Positions 7,982 through 17,219 of a DNA stretch of 47,584 bases are shown here, in pieces (within the stretch, counting starts at the first letter, position 1; every line of letters begins with the position of its first letter). The notes beneath the pieces are model-generated. The model did not search any database, had not been told where the DNA came from, and saw only the letters and a program-made list of their open reading frames with translations. Origin of the DNA: Treponema sp. (GTDB lineage: Bacteria > Spirochaetota > Spirochaetia > Treponematales > Treponemataceae); contig JAFZYR010000043.1 in assembly GCA_017616165.1 (NCBI GenBank), positions 1-47,584 on the forward strand, in the 5' to 3' direction. Made by a program: the position numbers and the translations under genes.

Positions 7982-8497
7982 TTATTCAGAAACTGGTGTA
8001 TAAACTGTGTCGTTACTGAATACTATAATTCTTTTAGTTTCCTTGCTGCCGGTGGTGGCAATAACTTCACCCTTTGCGTAATAGTACTGATTTGCTTTAA
8101 GGGCATCGTTTATCTTTTCGGCAGAAAGCTTAGTATCCTTTTCGTTAGCCATTAAATCATAACCCTTGAGCAGCTTGTCGCTGTCCTTGAGCAGATCAAA
8201 GCTTACAGTTACTACAGGAGTTCCGTCGGCACCTCCGTCCTTTGGCTTACGTCCTGAATAAATACTAAGGTCAAGGCTTGCACTTTTAAGAGATTTTAAT
8301 TCTGTGTCAGGGAGAATCTGATTGTCCGGGAGTTCAATTTTTACGAGTCGTGCATCACCGGAGGCAATAAGAACAAATTTAGCTTCTGTTTCTTCCGGAG
8401 GCAGATTGCTTGCCTTTGGTTTTGAACCACAGCCACTAAGCATAAATACAGCCATTGCAAATAATACAAACGAAATTTTCTTAAATGTCTTTTTCAT
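7982..8497 (-). CDS. Predicted lipoprotein, unknown function
   Basis: 171 residues. Signal peptide with lipobox LSGC (Cys~23), then a Lys/Asp-rich soluble domain containing LPDTELKSLKSASLDLSI and a C-terminal KRIIVFSNDTVYTP. No family recognised. GAGG lies upstream of the ATG, and a TATATT/TAAAAT-rich segment at 8510-8525 may hold its promoter. The gene ends 4 nt before the FMN-binding gene, so the two are probably co-transcribed with queH. Confidence 0.75.
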   Translation of the reverse strand: MKKTFKKISFVLFAMAVFMLSGCGSKPKASNLPPEETEAKFVLIASGDARLVKIELPDNQILPDTELKSLKSASLDLSIYSGRKPKDGGADGTPVVTVSFDLLKDSDKLLKGYDLMANEKDTKLSAEKINDALKANQYYYAKGEVIATTGSKETKRIIVFSNDTVYTPVSE

Positions 8498-8540
8498 ACA
8501 AACCTCAATTAATATATTTTATCACTAGGAAGGGGATATT

Positions 8541-9455
8541 TCAATAAAAATTGTACTGAACCAGCTCGGGGTGATATTCAAAATGCATGTTGTCGTAAAT
8601 AACCCATTTGCCGCCCCAGATAAAGCCTTCTTCTTCAAAAATCTTTATTACACTGTCGGGAGGCATCCAGCGGTTACTAAGAGGGACGAGCATCCAGGTA
8701 TCGGGATATTTGTCTGCAGCCCAGCTCCAGAAAATCTGCTTACCGCCCTGAGATTTAGGGAGGATATCAATTGCAATTCCATAGCTGTGAAAGGACTTGC
8801 GGTTTGTTCCGTCAATAATCCTCCAGCTGTAGGCATCGGTAGATTTAAGGTTATCAAGAAAGGACTGAACCTGTGTGTCGGTTTTGGCAAGCTCATAAAT
8901 CTTTGCTTCGACCTTTTTTAGAGGCTCAATCATGCGCTCATGGACATTTGTGTTTTTTCCAAGTAGTGAAACCTTTTTTATATGCGTTTCGAGCGAGCGC
9001 CTGGTAGCCGAATCATAAATTGCATCAAACAAAAACATAGGAGTTCCCGCTCCGTTTTTGCGGCTTTCGTTCGAGCTGAATTTTTTAATCTGTTCCTTTT
9101 CTTCTTCTGAATAATCGGCGGGGTCTGCAAGCTCCTGTACATAGCTGTATAAAAGCGGCCAGTACTTATCCTTGTTGGGAAGCTCTTCTGCCGGCAAAAA
9201 GCTTGCATTTGCCCAGTAAAATTCCGTTGTTTTTCCGGGGCTGCTTTTGTCTCCCGGCACAGAAGGAACTGTAACGCTTATGATCCAGTCTCCTACCTGA
9301 CGGTCGTAGCGGCGTTCAAAGGTAATGTCGGGGTAAGCGCGTTCAAAATATTTGAGGTTACCAATTCCAATAAAGGGATGAGACTCTGTGTTTTGAGCCT
9401 GTGCACAAAACGGCAGACTCAAGGCTACGGCAAGGGCAAGGACCAGCTTTTTCAT
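8541..9455 (-). CDS. Secreted M15-family peptidase (VanY/D-Ala-D-Ala carboxypeptidase-like)
   Basis: 304 residues from the ATG at 9455; the apparent upstream extension uses TTG codons. Signal peptide ends near CAQAQ. The zinc-peptidase motif SFHSYGIAIDI (His and Asp ligands) and the C-terminal WVIYDNMHFEY (catalytic Glu/His region) are the M15 hallmarks. The likely role is trimming peptidoglycan peptides in the periplasm. The N-terminal ~130 residues are extra and unrecognised. It starts 13 nt after the stop of the GH5 gene, so both probably share a transcript. Confidence 0.85.
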   Translation of the reverse strand: MKKLVLALAVALSLPFCAQAQNTESHPFIGIGNLKYFERAYPDITFERRYDRQVGDWIISVTVPSVPGDKSSPGKTTEFYWANASFLPAEELPNKDKYWPLLYSYVQELADPADYSEEEKEQIKKFSSNESRKNGAGTPMFLFDAIYDSATRRSLETHIKKVSLLGKNTNVHERMIEPLKKVEAKIYELAKTDTQVQSFLDNLKSTDAYSWRIIDGTNRKSFHSYGIAIDILPKSQGGKQIFWSWAADKYPDTWMLVPLSNRWMPPDSVIKIFEEEGFIWGGKWVIYDNMHFEYHPELVQYNFY

Positions 9456-9467
9456 CAACAAACAGGT

Positions 9468-10508
9468 TTAAAGATATTTTAAAAGCTCGCTTCTAACATC
9501 ATCCAGACGGGCATCACTTAAACCAAAGTCCATCTGACGGTAGCTCCAGGCAGAACGTCCTATTCCGTGCTTGTTAAAGCTGTTGGAAATAAGGCGGTAC
9601 CATTCGATTGTATCCGGAATATTTGCCTTATCAATTACACCGTATTCACCGCAGTAAAGGAGTACTCCTCGTTGCTGGGCAACCTGTACGGCTTCGGCAA
9701 AAATAGTTTCAAAGTAGTTCTGGTCCAGGCTTGCAGCCGGATCAAAGGCATCAAAGGTTGTTCCAGCCTGTCCGCATTTTTTTTCCATCATTTTTGCATA
9801 ATCAGAATATTTTGATTTAAGCGGGAAGCGGAAGTCAGGGTTCATTTTTGGAATCCAGGTTGCACCCTGATGTGTAAATACAAGCGGGTCATAGCAGTGG
9901 AAGTTGTAAACAATATTGCTGTCGTATGGAGGATCCAGATCCTTTACAGAAGCAAGCGAATTGTTCCAGTAGCTGCCAACAAGGATTTTTACCGTTGGAG
10001 CAAGGGCACGTATGCGCTGAATACAGTTGCGTGCAATTGCATTCCATATTTTACAGTAGGACTTATCTGTTACTTCGTTCAAAAGCTCAAAGCAGATTTC
10101 GTTGCTGCTTCCGTCAAAGGCATTGGCAAAACGGCGGGCAAAATTTTCCCAAAGTTTGTAAAAGCGTTCCTGAAGCTCCGGTGAATCAAAAAAGCCTGAT
10201 TCTCCGTGGCCGGCATCAAAGGAATAACCTGCAGTTTTATGAAGATCAAGAATAAGATTAAGCTTGTTTTCCTTGCACCATTGAATTGTTTGACCTATGC
10301 GTTCAAAGCCCTTTTCCTTATAGGTGCCGTCATCCTCTTCTACAAGGTTATAATCAACCGGCAGACGTACGTGGTCGAGTCCCCAGCTTTTTATAACTGC
10401 AAAATCGTCTTTTGTAATAAAGGTGTTGTAGCGTTCTTCGGTATAATTGCACTGCGAAAACCATCCGCCCAAATTAACTCCATGCATAAAGCCGGTAAAT
10501 TCTTTCAT
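9468..10508 (-). CDS. Glycoside hydrolase family 5 enzyme, no signal peptide
   Basis: 346 residues. GH5 (beta/alpha)8 barrel: N-terminal GVNLGGWFSQ, HVRLPVDYN, acid/base Glu145 in ELLNEV, NFHCYDPLVFTHQG, and nucleophile Glu288 in CGEYGV. No secretion signal is visible, so it probably acts in the cytoplasm on imported oligosaccharides. The ATG has GAGG 5 nt upstream. It shares the FTHQG and CGE segments with the secreted GH5 protein at 38133-39809, so the two are paralogues with split locations. Endoglucanase or exo-glucosidase activity cannot be told apart from sequence alone. Confidence 0.9.
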   Translation of the reverse strand: MKEFTGFMHGVNLGGWFSQCNYTEERYNTFITKDDFAVIKSWGLDHVRLPVDYNLVEEDDGTYKEKGFERIGQTIQWCKENKLNLILDLHKTAGYSFDAGHGESGFFDSPELQERFYKLWENFARRFANAFDGSSNEICFELLNEVTDKSYCKIWNAIARNCIQRIRALAPTVKILVGSYWNNSLASVKDLDPPYDSNIVYNFHCYDPLVFTHQGATWIPKMNPDFRFPLKSKYSDYAKMMEKKCGQAGTTFDAFDPAASLDQNYFETIFAEAVQVAQQRGVLLYCGEYGVIDKANIPDTIEWYRLISNSFNKHGIGRSAWSYRQMDFGLSDARLDDVRSELLKYL

Positions 10509-10537
10509 AAAAACCTCACGCTATAATTGTATTATAT

Positions 10538-12628
10538 CTACTGAACGCTGTAAAGCAAATCCTCATAGCTTGGGAAAGGCTTGTATTCTTCGCCAAGCAA
10601 AGGTTCAATCTGGTCGGCAACAGAGCGTACAGCCTGCATTGCAGGAAGCACGGCCTTTGCATAAGAATGAGCGCGCTTCATCAGATCTTCAATTTTATTT
10701 GTCTTGATATGCTGGGCATCCAGGGCATCTGCGTTATTGGAAAGCTCATTTATAAGGTCGTTGAGCTTTTGCAAAAGGTTTACACCTGCAGTGCACATGC
10801 TTGAAACACGCTGCATCTTAAACTCTGTGTCTGCAAGAACATTCATGTATTTAAATGCAGCCGGAATAATATCCTTGTGAACCATTTCCAGCATTGTGTT
10901 TACTTCTATATTAATTACCTGACAGTATTTTTCCAGCTTGATGTCGTAGTGGCTCTTCATCTCTTCCGGGGTGTAAATGCCCATGCGGGTAAAGAGCTTT
11001 ATGTTTTTTTCGTCCAGATAATGTTCAATTGCCTTTGGAGTTGTGCGGTAGTTTTTAAGTCCGCGTTTTTCGGCCTCTTCTATCCATTCCTTTCCGTAGC
11101 CGTTTCCGTTAAACAGAATGCGCCAGTGTGCTGTAATTTCACGCTTGATGAGCTTCTGCAAATCCTTGTCAAAGTCCTTGGATTTTTCAAGCTCGTCGGC
11201 AAAGTCGCACAGGGAGTTTGCAAGAATGGCATTGAGGATTGTGTTAGGTCCGCTTATAGAAAGTGCACTTCCAACCGAACGGAATTCAAAGCGGTTACCG
11301 GTAAAGGCCAGTGGTGAAGTTCTGTTGCGGTCGGTAGAATCCTTTGGAATGAGCGGAAGAACATCTACACCGATATTCATTTTGCTGCGTTTTTTGCCGT
11401 TGTAGTCTGTTCCGTTTTTGATTGCCTGCAAAACTGCATCCAGCTCGTCGCCTACGTAAATTGACATGATGGCTGGAGGAGCTTCGTTGGCACCAAGACG
11501 ATGATCGTTTCCTGCACTGGCAACAACATAGCGCAAAAGATCCTGATTTTCATCAACAGCCTTAATAACAGCAGTCAAAAAGAGCAGGAACTGTGCGTTG
11601 TCGCGCGGAGTTTTTCCAGGTGCAAAAAGGTTTTCACCCTCTTCGGTTGCAATGGACCAGTTGTTGTGCTTACCGCTTCCGTTTACACCTTCAAAAGGCT
11701 TTTCGTGGAGCAGGCAGAGCAGGCCATGGCGGCGTGCAACCTTTTTCATAATTTCCATTGTAAGCTGATTCTGGTCTGCAGCAAGGTTAGAGGTTGTAAA
11801 GATTGGCGCCATTTCGTGCTGGGCCGGAGCAACCTCGTTGTGTTCTGTTTTTGCATAAATGCCAAGCTTCCAAAGCTCTACATTCAAATCTTCCATATAC
11901 TCAATAACGCGCGGCTTGATTGCGGCAAAGTACTGGTCATCCATTTCCTGACCCTTTACCGGGCGGGCTCCAAAAAGGGTACGTCCGCACATCTTAAGGT
12001 CCTTGCGTTTCTGATAAAGCTTTTCGTCAATTAAAAAGTATTCCTGTTCCGGGCCCATGGTTGTTGTTACGTGGCCGGGCTGTTTTCCAAAAAGCTTAAG
12101 GATGCGCAGGCTCTGTTCATTTATTGCTTCCATGGAGCGCAAGAGCGGAGTCTTTTTATCGAGTGCCTCTCCATTGTAAGAACAGAAGGCAGTTGGAATA
12201 CAAAGTGTGTGGTCCTTTACAAAAGGATATGAGGTAGGGTCCCAGACAGTGTAGCCGCGGGCTTCAAAGGTAGAACGTTTGCCGCCGTTAGGAAAGCTTG
12301 AGGCATCAGGTTCACCCTTGATGAGCTCTTTTCCGCTGAACGACATAAGGATTTTACCTTCTTCTGCGGGAGTAAGGAAGGAATCGTGTTTTTCTGCAGT
12401 AATACCTGTGAGCGGCTGGAACCAGTGTGAATAGTGGGTGGCTCCCTTAGAAACGGCCCAGTTTTTCATGGCCTCTGCAATCTGATTTGCAGCATCAAGG
12501 TCCAGGGGCGTGCCTTCTTCCATTGTGTGCTTAAGTGCTTTATAGGTGCCGGCGGGCAGCATCTCCTTCATAACCGACTGATTAAAAACCAGGCTTCCAA
12601 AAAGTTCCGGAACATTTGTATTTGTCAT
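10538..12628 (-). CDS. glnN: Glutamine synthetase type III
   Basis: 696 residues, typical of GSIII and much longer than GSI. It makes glutamine from glutamate, ammonia and ATP in the cytoplasm. Diagnostic segments: [57 protein letters not shown], and the C-terminal GSIII domain with [14 protein letters not shown]. The start has no Shine-Dalgarno; a TTGCCA/TAAAAT promoter ends 6 nt before the ATG, pointing to a leaderless mRNA. A type I enzyme lies 0.7 kb away, with only the O-methyltransferase gene between them. Confidence 0.96.
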   Translation of the reverse strand: MTNTNVPELFGSLVFNQSVMKEMLPAGTYKALKHTMEEGTPLDLDAANQIAEAMKNWAVSKGATHYSHWFQPLTGITAEKHDSFLTPAEEGKILMSFSGKELIKGEPDASSFPNGGKRSTFEARGYTVWDPTSYPFVKDHTLCIPTAFCSYNGEALDKKTPLLRSMEAINEQSLRILKLFGKQPGHVTTTMGPEQEYFLIDEKLYQKRKDLKMCGRTLFGARPVKGQEMDDQYFAAIKPRVIEYMEDLNVELWKLGIYAKTEHNEVAPAQHEMAPIFTTSNLAADQNQLTMEIMKKVARRHGLLCLLHEKPFEGVNGSGKHNNWSIATEEGENLFAPGKTPRDNAQFLLFLTAVIKAVDENQDLLRYVVASAGNDHRLGANEAPPAIMSIYVGDELDAVLQAIKNGTDYNGKKRSKMNIGVDVLPLIPKDSTDRNRTSPLAFTGNRFEFRSVGSALSISGPNTILNAILANSLCDFADELEKSKDFDKDLQKLIKREITAHWRILFNGNGYGKEWIEEAEKRGLKNYRTTPKAIEHYLDEKNIKLFTRMGIYTPEEMKSHYDIKLEKYCQVINIEVNTMLEMVHKDIIPAAFKYMNVLADTEFKMQRVSSMCTAGVNLLQKLNDLINELSNNADALDAQHIKTNKIEDLMKRAHSYAKAVLPAMQAVRSVADQIEPLLGEEYKPFPSYEDLLYSVQ

Positions 12629-12634
12629 AAATGT

Positions 12635-12663
12635 ATTTTAGTGATTTTGGGGGTGTGTGGCAA
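12635..12663 (-). promoter_or_regulatory. Leaderless-type promoter of glnN
   Basis: Read on the - strand: -35 TTGCCA (12658-12663), 17-bp spacer, -10 TAAAAT (12635-12640), then six bases to the ATG at 12628. Initiation about 7 nt downstream of the -10 would begin at the start codon. It overlaps the divergent O-methyltransferase promoter. Confidence 0.65.
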
Positions 12664-12680
12664 TTAGTCCGTTATTCTGA

Positions 12681-12686
12681 TAAAAT
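12681..12686 (+). promoter_or_regulatory. -10 box of the O-methyltransferase gene, leaderless spacing
   Basis: TAAAAT lies six bases before the ATG at 12693, and no Shine-Dalgarno is present. The matching -35 position (12658-12663, TGGCAA) is weak and coincides with the -35 of divergent glnN. Confidence 0.4.
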
Positions 12687-12692
12687 CATGCT

Positions 12693-13280
12693 ATGCAAAC
12701 CCTGGATGATATTAAGCTGTATGCAGAAAAAAACTCCATCCCAATTATGCGCGACGGTGGAATTGATTTTATCTGCGACTATATAAAAACCCACAATATC
12801 AAAAAAATCCTCGAAATTGGCACGGCCATAGGCTTTTCGGCAATTGAGTTTGCAAATGCAGCGCCAGATGTATTGGTTACTACAATAGAAATGGATATAG
12901 ACCGCCATATAAAGGCACGACAGAACATTCATGACAGCGGCCTGGACGGGCGCATAAACGCAATTCACGGCGACGCACTTAAAGTAGAGCTGGACGAACA
13001 GTTTGACCTGATTTTTATTGATGCCGCAAAGGGCCAGTACATAAACTTTTTTGAAAAATACAAGTCAAATCTTGCACCGGACGGCGTTTTTATAAGCGAC
13101 AACCTTTCATTCCACGGTATGGTCCAGGACCTTACGCTTACACATAATTACAGCACCATCAAGCTGGTGAAGAAGATACGAAAGTATATTGATTTTCTAA
13201 AAACAAATAAAGAATTTTTAACAGAGTTTTTTGATTACGGTGACGGGGTAAGTATAAGTAAGAGATACCCCGGTAAATAA
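12693..13280 (+). CDS. Class I SAM-dependent O-methyltransferase (COMT/YrrM type)
   Basis: 195 residues. Rossmann-fold methyltransferase with SAM motif ILEIGTAIGFSAIEFA (~40-55), the acidic TIEMDID after strand 2, motif DLIFIDAAKGQYINFF (~108-123) and SDNLSFHGMV. The length and motifs match the bacterial O-methyltransferase family 3 group related to catechol O-methyltransferase and to YrrM/TrmR, a tRNA wobble-uridine methyltransferase in Bacillus. The substrate cannot be assigned. It is divergent from glnN and convergent with glnA. No Shine-Dalgarno is seen. Confidence 0.85.
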   Translation: MQTLDDIKLYAEKNSIPIMRDGGIDFICDYIKTHNIKKILEIGTAIGFSAIEFANAAPDVLVTTIEMDIDRHIKARQNIHDSGLDGRINAIHGDALKVELDEQFDLIFIDAAKGQYINFFEKYKSNLAPDGVFISDNLSFHGMVQDLTLTHNYSTIKLVKKIRKYIDFLKTNKEFLTEFFDYGDGVSISKRYPGK

Positions 13281-13282
13281 AG

Positions 13283-13356
13283 CGTCATTGCGAGGAACGG
13301 AGTGACGCGGCAATCCATTTTGCAAGGTGGATTGCCGCGCTTCGCTCGCAATGACG
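13283..13356. repeat. Inverted CGTCATTGCGAG repeat pair between convergent genes
   Basis: A 74-bp near-perfect hairpin: CGTCATTGCGAG... and its inverse GCTCGCAATGACG. It lies exactly in the gap between the stops of the O-methyltransferase and glnA, so it may also end transcription from both sides. No long T-run is present. Confidence 0.85.
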
Positions 13357-13363
13357 TATGTTT

Positions 13364-14788
13364 TTAGCAATTAAAATACTTATCAAACTCTGCAGGGTGT
13401 GGAATTGCATTAAACTGTGCAAGCTCGGCACGCTTTGTTTTGATAAAGTTCTTGAGCAGCTCCTCCGGGAATACTCCGCCTTCTGTTAAGAATGCGTGGT
13501 CTTTTTCCAGAGCGTCCAGTGCGTCATCAAGACGGGTTGGCAGCTGCTTAAGCTTTTTCTTTTCCTTGTCGCTCAGAGTATACAAGTTCACATCGTATGG
13601 ACCCCAGCCGTTTTTGTGAGGGTCAATCTTGTTTTTAATTCCGTCAAGACCGGCCATCAGAATTGCAGCGTATGCAAAGTATGGGTTACAGGTTGCATCA
13701 GGGTTTCTAAGCTCAAAGCGGCGCATGTTTGGAGTCTTGGCATAAGCCGGAATGCGGATTACAGCCGAGCGGTTAGAGGTTGCGTAGCCTACAGTTACAG
13801 GTGCTTCAAAGCCAGGAACAAGACGCTTGAAGGAGTTTGTACTTGGATTTGTAAGGGCACACAAAGCGCTGATGTGCTTGAGGAGGCCGCCCATAAAGAA
13901 GTGAGCTGCTTCGCTCAGGTGAGAGTAGCCGTTGTCATCGCTGAATACAGGCTGTCCGTTTTTGAGCAGCAGCATGTGAACGTGCATACCGCTTCCTGCT
14001 TCGTTGTAAACAGGCTTTGGCATAAAGGTTGCAGTTTTTCCATACTTGGCAGCAACGTTACGGATAATATATTTAATCATCATTGTGCCGTCTGCCATCT
14101 TGCTCATTTTGCCAAGCTTTGGTTCAATTTCAAACTGACCTGCAGCACCTACCTCTGGGTGATGATATTTTACAGGAATACCGGCCTTTTCAATTTCCAT
14201 ACACATTTCGCTGCGGCATTCGTAGCTTGTGTCCAGCGGCTTTGCTACGTGGTAGGCCTTCTGTGAACCGATTACGTTTCCGTAGCCCTGATTAAAGGTG
14301 TTCCATGGAGCCTGGTCTGCATCAATTTCTGCTGCAATGCGGCTGTGGCTTACGTCCCAGGCAACGTCATCAAACAGATAGAATTCAAATTCAGGAAGGA
14401 TTAACATTTCATCTGCAATACCCGAATCCTTCATGTACTGCTCTGCTGCCTGAACAATGTTACGCGGATACTGTGCCAGCGGACGGTTGTTAGGGTAGTC
14501 AATAATCATTGCGTTTCCGGTCATGGAAAGTGTAGGAACCTCGCAGAACGGATCAATGAGTGCTGTGTCCGGATCCGGTATAAATACCATGTCGGATTTT
14601 TCTACTACAGCATAACCATAGTTGGAAGCGTCAAAGCCAACGCCATCCTTCATTGTGTCTTCGTTAAAGTTTTGTGCGGGAATAGTAACGTGACGGAACT
14701 GTCCGTTAATATCAACCATTTTAAAATCGACCATTTTGATGTCATTGTCAGCGATCATCTGCATGACATCCTTTGCAGTTTTTGCCAT
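13364..14788 (-). CDS. glnA: Glutamine synthetase type I
   Basis: 474 residues, standard GSI length. Motifs: VGFDASNYGYAVVEKSDM, LPEFEFYLFDD (metal ligands), AGQFEIE, NEAGSGMHVH, ATSNRSAVIRIP and RFELRNPD. Near the position of the adenylylated tyrosine in GSI-beta the sequence is NLYTLSDKEKKK rather than NLYDLPPEE, so control by adenylylation is doubtful. A GAGGT Shine-Dalgarno and a consensus promoter (14824-14852) precede it. Having both GSI and GSIII suggests use under different nitrogen regimes; this is inference. Confidence 0.96.
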   Translation of the reverse strand: MAKTAKDVMQMIADNDIKMVDFKMVDINGQFRHVTIPAQNFNEDTMKDGVGFDASNYGYAVVEKSDMVFIPDPDTALIDPFCEVPTLSMTGNAMIIDYPNNRPLAQYPRNIVQAAEQYMKDSGIADEMLILPEFEFYLFDDVAWDVSHSRIAAEIDADQAPWNTFNQGYGNVIGSQKAYHVAKPLDTSYECRSEMCMEIEKAGIPVKYHHPEVGAAGQFEIEPKLGKMSKMADGTMMIKYIIRNVAAKYGKTATFMPKPVYNEAGSGMHVHMLLLKNGQPVFSDDNGYSHLSEAAHFFMGGLLKHISALCALTNPSTNSFKRLVPGFEAPVTVGYATSNRSAVIRIPAYAKTPNMRRFELRNPDATCNPYFAYAAILMAGLDGIKNKIDPHKNGWGPYDVNLYTLSDKEKKKLKQLPTRLDDALDALEKDHAFLTEGGVFPEELLKNFIKTKRAELAQFNAIPHPAEFDKYFNC

Positions 14789-14823
14789 TTTTTGTACCTC
14801 AAGATTTATTTTTTATTAGTATA

Positions 14824-14852
14824 ATTTTAAGGCACTATGTGCTACTTGTCAA
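14824..14852 (-). promoter_or_regulatory. glnA promoter with small palindrome in the spacer
   Basis: On the - strand: -35 TTGACA (14847-14852), 17-bp spacer, -10 TAAAAT (14824-14829). The spacer contains the perfect palindrome GCAC-ATA-GTGC (14832-14842), a possible operator for nitrogen control. The regulator is unknown. Confidence 0.65.
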
Positions 14853-14884
14853 AAAAAAACGGCAGCTGATCACATTTTCCTGAT

Positions 14885-14926
14885 GGGAGTAACTCCCTAT
14901 AGTAATCTTTTTAAATGTATTATAAT
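14885..14926 (+). promoter_or_regulatory. Possible promoter and palindrome of the protease operon
   Basis: TATAAT at 14921-14926 is a likely -10; the -35 region is weak (TATAGT at 14898-14903). Just upstream is the palindrome GGGAGT-A-ACTCCC (14885-14897), placed where an activator or repressor could bind. No transcript data. Confidence 0.4.
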
Positions 14927-14948
14927 ATTATTTATTAAGGAGAATACT

Positions 14949-16643
14949 ATGAATAAAAAGTTTTTAATCGGATTAGTCCTTCTTTTGGGATTAATTCCAC
15001 AGTTTCTTTTTTCACAGGTAAAATCTTATGTAGGTGTTGTTCGTCAGCAGTATTATTCTGAATATGTTGACATGTTCAAGGCAATGAGCAAGGAGCTCAA
15101 GGACGAAGGCTACAATACTTACGCAAAATCAATTGATGGATACCTCGAAGGTGGCTTTGGTTCAGGCTTTGTTTGGGTTGCTCCAAACGGTACTAACTAC
15201 ATCATCACAAACCGCCATGTTGTTGCTCAGGCAGAAACTGCCAGCGTTGAATTTGAAGATGATGCTACCGGTGAGATTACAAAGTATGAAGGACTCAAGG
15301 TTGTTGCAACAGACGACGACATTGACATTGCAATTCTTGCTTTTAAGGATGGAGAAAAGCCTTTTAAAAAGGGACTTTCACTTTCTGAAAAAGCACTTAC
15401 AGACGGCCAGGAGGTCTGGTCTGCCGGTTATCCGGGACTTGGAAATGATCCGGTATGGCAGTTTGGAAAGGGTACTGTAACAAATGCACGTGCCAGAATC
15501 AAGGAACTGCTTGACCCTGAAGTTTCTACAATCATTCAGCATTCAGCTCAGGTAGATTCAGGAAACTCCGGTGGTCCTCTTTTGATTGCTTCGGGCAAGG
15601 ATTATCTTGTTGTCGGTATTAACACCTGGAAGGCTGCATACCGCGATTCAACAAACTTTGCAATTCCAGCAAGCGTAATCAAAAAGATGATAGACGGTAT
15701 CTCTTCCAGCGATAAGCCTTCTGTAGAAGACCGTGCGTTTAAGCTTGCAAAGGCTTTGGGCGACAGCTCACAGAATTATACTTCAATTGTAAGCTTTATT
15801 TCATATCACAAGGCTGCAGTTGACGGTCAGACAGACCTGGAATCAATCCTGCGTTTTGCCCCAACAAGCATCCGTTCAACAATTTCTGAAATTTTCAATT
15901 ACAACCCGGCAGAAGGCTTGAGATATGCCTGCGCTTATCAGTTGTTCAAAAAGTATGGTTCAACAGAAGATAAAACTTATTCATACAAAACAGAAGTAAA
16001 AGAGTCAGGAGCTGAAAAAACTTCCATTACCTTTACTTCCGGCGAAGAAGAAAATCCTAAAACCTTTGAAACAGTATGGATTCAGGAGCATGGTCTTTGG
16101 AGACTTGATGTAAACGAAGCCGAAGCAGAAGAAGAATCAAAGAATTCAAAGGATAAAAAGAAGAAGGAAAAGAAGTCCGGTGGTGTTGTAGGCTTCTCTC
16201 CACTCAGCCCTCTCGAAACCTTTGTAATTAAGATTGATATTGAACTTCCTTTGACAGGTCAGGACAAATCCTTTGGTGGAGAACTCCAGTTCTATACATC
16301 AGAGCTTGTTGGTTTTGGTGTTGTTTTAACTCAGGTTTCAAACGAAGTTAAAAACACCTTTGCAGTAGGATTGAGCGGTATTTTGCGAGTTCCTCTTGCT
16401 ATTTCAAGCTTTGTAATTACTCCTTATGCCGAAGTAGGTTATAACATGGCAGGTCTTGGAACCTTTGATGTACAGCTTAGCGTACTGTACGAGGCTGGTC
16501 TTGGTGTAAGCTTTGATATTGGTTCTACATTTTATCCTGGTCTTGGTGTTGCATACCGTGGAAGAAAATTCATGGACTTTATGGATGACAGCTTTACAGG
16601 AACAACTTCTGCAGTTTTGATTTATATTTCTTTAGGATTCTAA
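14949..16643 (+). CDS. Secreted trypsin-like serine protease with C-terminal beta-barrel-like domain
   Basis: 564 residues from ATG 14949 (AAGGAG 6 nt upstream); a longer frame from 14883 lacks a ribosome site. Signal peptide ends near FLFSQ. A trypsin/DegP-like domain carries the triad His90 (TNRHVV), Asp126 (DIDIAIL) and Ser207 (DSGNSGGP). No PDZ domain is evident. After a helical segment and a Lys/Glu-rich linker (~420-445), the last ~120 residues show alternating strands (FGGELQFYTSELVGFGVVL, ITPYAEVGYNMAGL, YEAGLGVSFDIGSTFYPGLG) ending in Phe, as in outer-membrane barrels. It is first in a three-gene operon. The protease-barrel join is unusual. Confidence 0.8.
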   Translation: MNKKFLIGLVLLLGLIPQFLFSQVKSYVGVVRQQYYSEYVDMFKAMSKELKDEGYNTYAKSIDGYLEGGFGSGFVWVAPNGTNYIITNRHVVAQAETASVEFEDDATGEITKYEGLKVVATDDDIDIAILAFKDGEKPFKKGLSLSEKALTDGQEVWSAGYPGLGNDPVWQFGKGTVTNARARIKELLDPEVSTIIQHSAQVDSGNSGGPLLIASGKDYLVVGINTWKAAYRDSTNFAIPASVIKKMIDGISSSDKPSVEDRAFKLAKALGDSSQNYTSIVSFISYHKAAVDGQTDLESILRFAPTSIRSTISEIFNYNPAEGLRYACAYQLFKKYGSTEDKTYSYKTEVKESGAEKTSITFTSGEEENPKTFETVWIQEHGLWRLDVNEAEAEEESKNSKDKKKKEKKSGGVVGFSPLSPLETFVIKIDIELPLTGQDKSFGGELQFYTSELVGFGVVLTQVSNEVKNTFAVGLSGILRVPLAISSFVITPYAEVGYNMAGLGTFDVQLSVLYEAGLGVSFDIGSTFYPGLGVAYRGRKFMDFMDDSFTGTTSAVLIYISLGF

Positions 16644-16661
16644 AAAGGAGATAATTAAAAA

Positions 16662-17219
16662 ATGAAAAAATTATTATTTGTTCTGGCAGGAGCCTGTCTG
16701 CTTCTGTTAACAAGTTGTCTTACTCCAAAGGTAAGAAACTTTGATTATAAGGAAAGAGCAGAGCAGGGAACCCCTGAAAACTCTGTAATCTTTATTGGTT
16801 ATTATCAGAATAATACAGAGATGGACTGGTCTCAGAGTGATTCTGAATATGCACCAGATTTCCAGAAGCTTGAAGGTCCATATATTATTTCTGCTCCTGT
16901 AGCTCCTGGTTCACGCTATCGTCTTGTATACTGCTATGGTCAATACAGAAGTGGACAATATATTACTTACTGGCAGCCAACTTATCCGCTGTCGGAAAAT
17001 GCTTTTGATATAAAGATTCCTAATGAACCAGGTATTTATTTCTTTGGTTACTATAATGGTGGTGGTTCTGTTACAAATGGAAAGAATGTAGAGCAGACCG
17101 GTTTATTCAGCGCCTCTGTTGAAAAGGCAGAGTTTTACTGTCTTAAAGAAGCCTTAAAGGTTTATAAGGGTACCGCCTGGGAACCTGCTATTAAAGCCCG
17201 TTTGGAGGAGTTGAACTAA
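16662..17219 (+). CDS. Predicted lipoprotein in protease operon
   Basis: 185 residues with lipobox LTSC (Cys~19). The mature part is rich in Tyr, Gly and Asn (VIFIGYYQNNTEMDW, YRLVYCYGQYRSGQYITYW, GIYFFGYYNGGG) and looks all-beta. A C-terminal helix (ALKVYKGTAWEPAIKARLEEL) resembles a short tetratricopeptide-like end. No family recognised. AAGGAG precedes it; its stop overlaps the next gene's start by 1 nt. It may be a surface substrate or partner of the protease. Confidence 0.75.
   Translation: MKKLLFVLAGACLLLLTSCLTPKVRNFDYKERAEQGTPENSVIFIGYYQNNTEMDWSQSDSEYAPDFQKLEGPYIISAPVAPGSRYRLVYCYGQYRSGQYITYWQPTYPLSENAFDIKIPNEPGIYFFGYYNGGGSVTNGKNVEQTGLFSASVEKAEFYCLKEALKVYKGTAWEPAIKARLEELN

Noticed and set aside
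14789-14948. Glutamine riboswitch upstream of glnA
   Set aside because: The leader is only about 30 nt and no conserved riboswitch core is visible.
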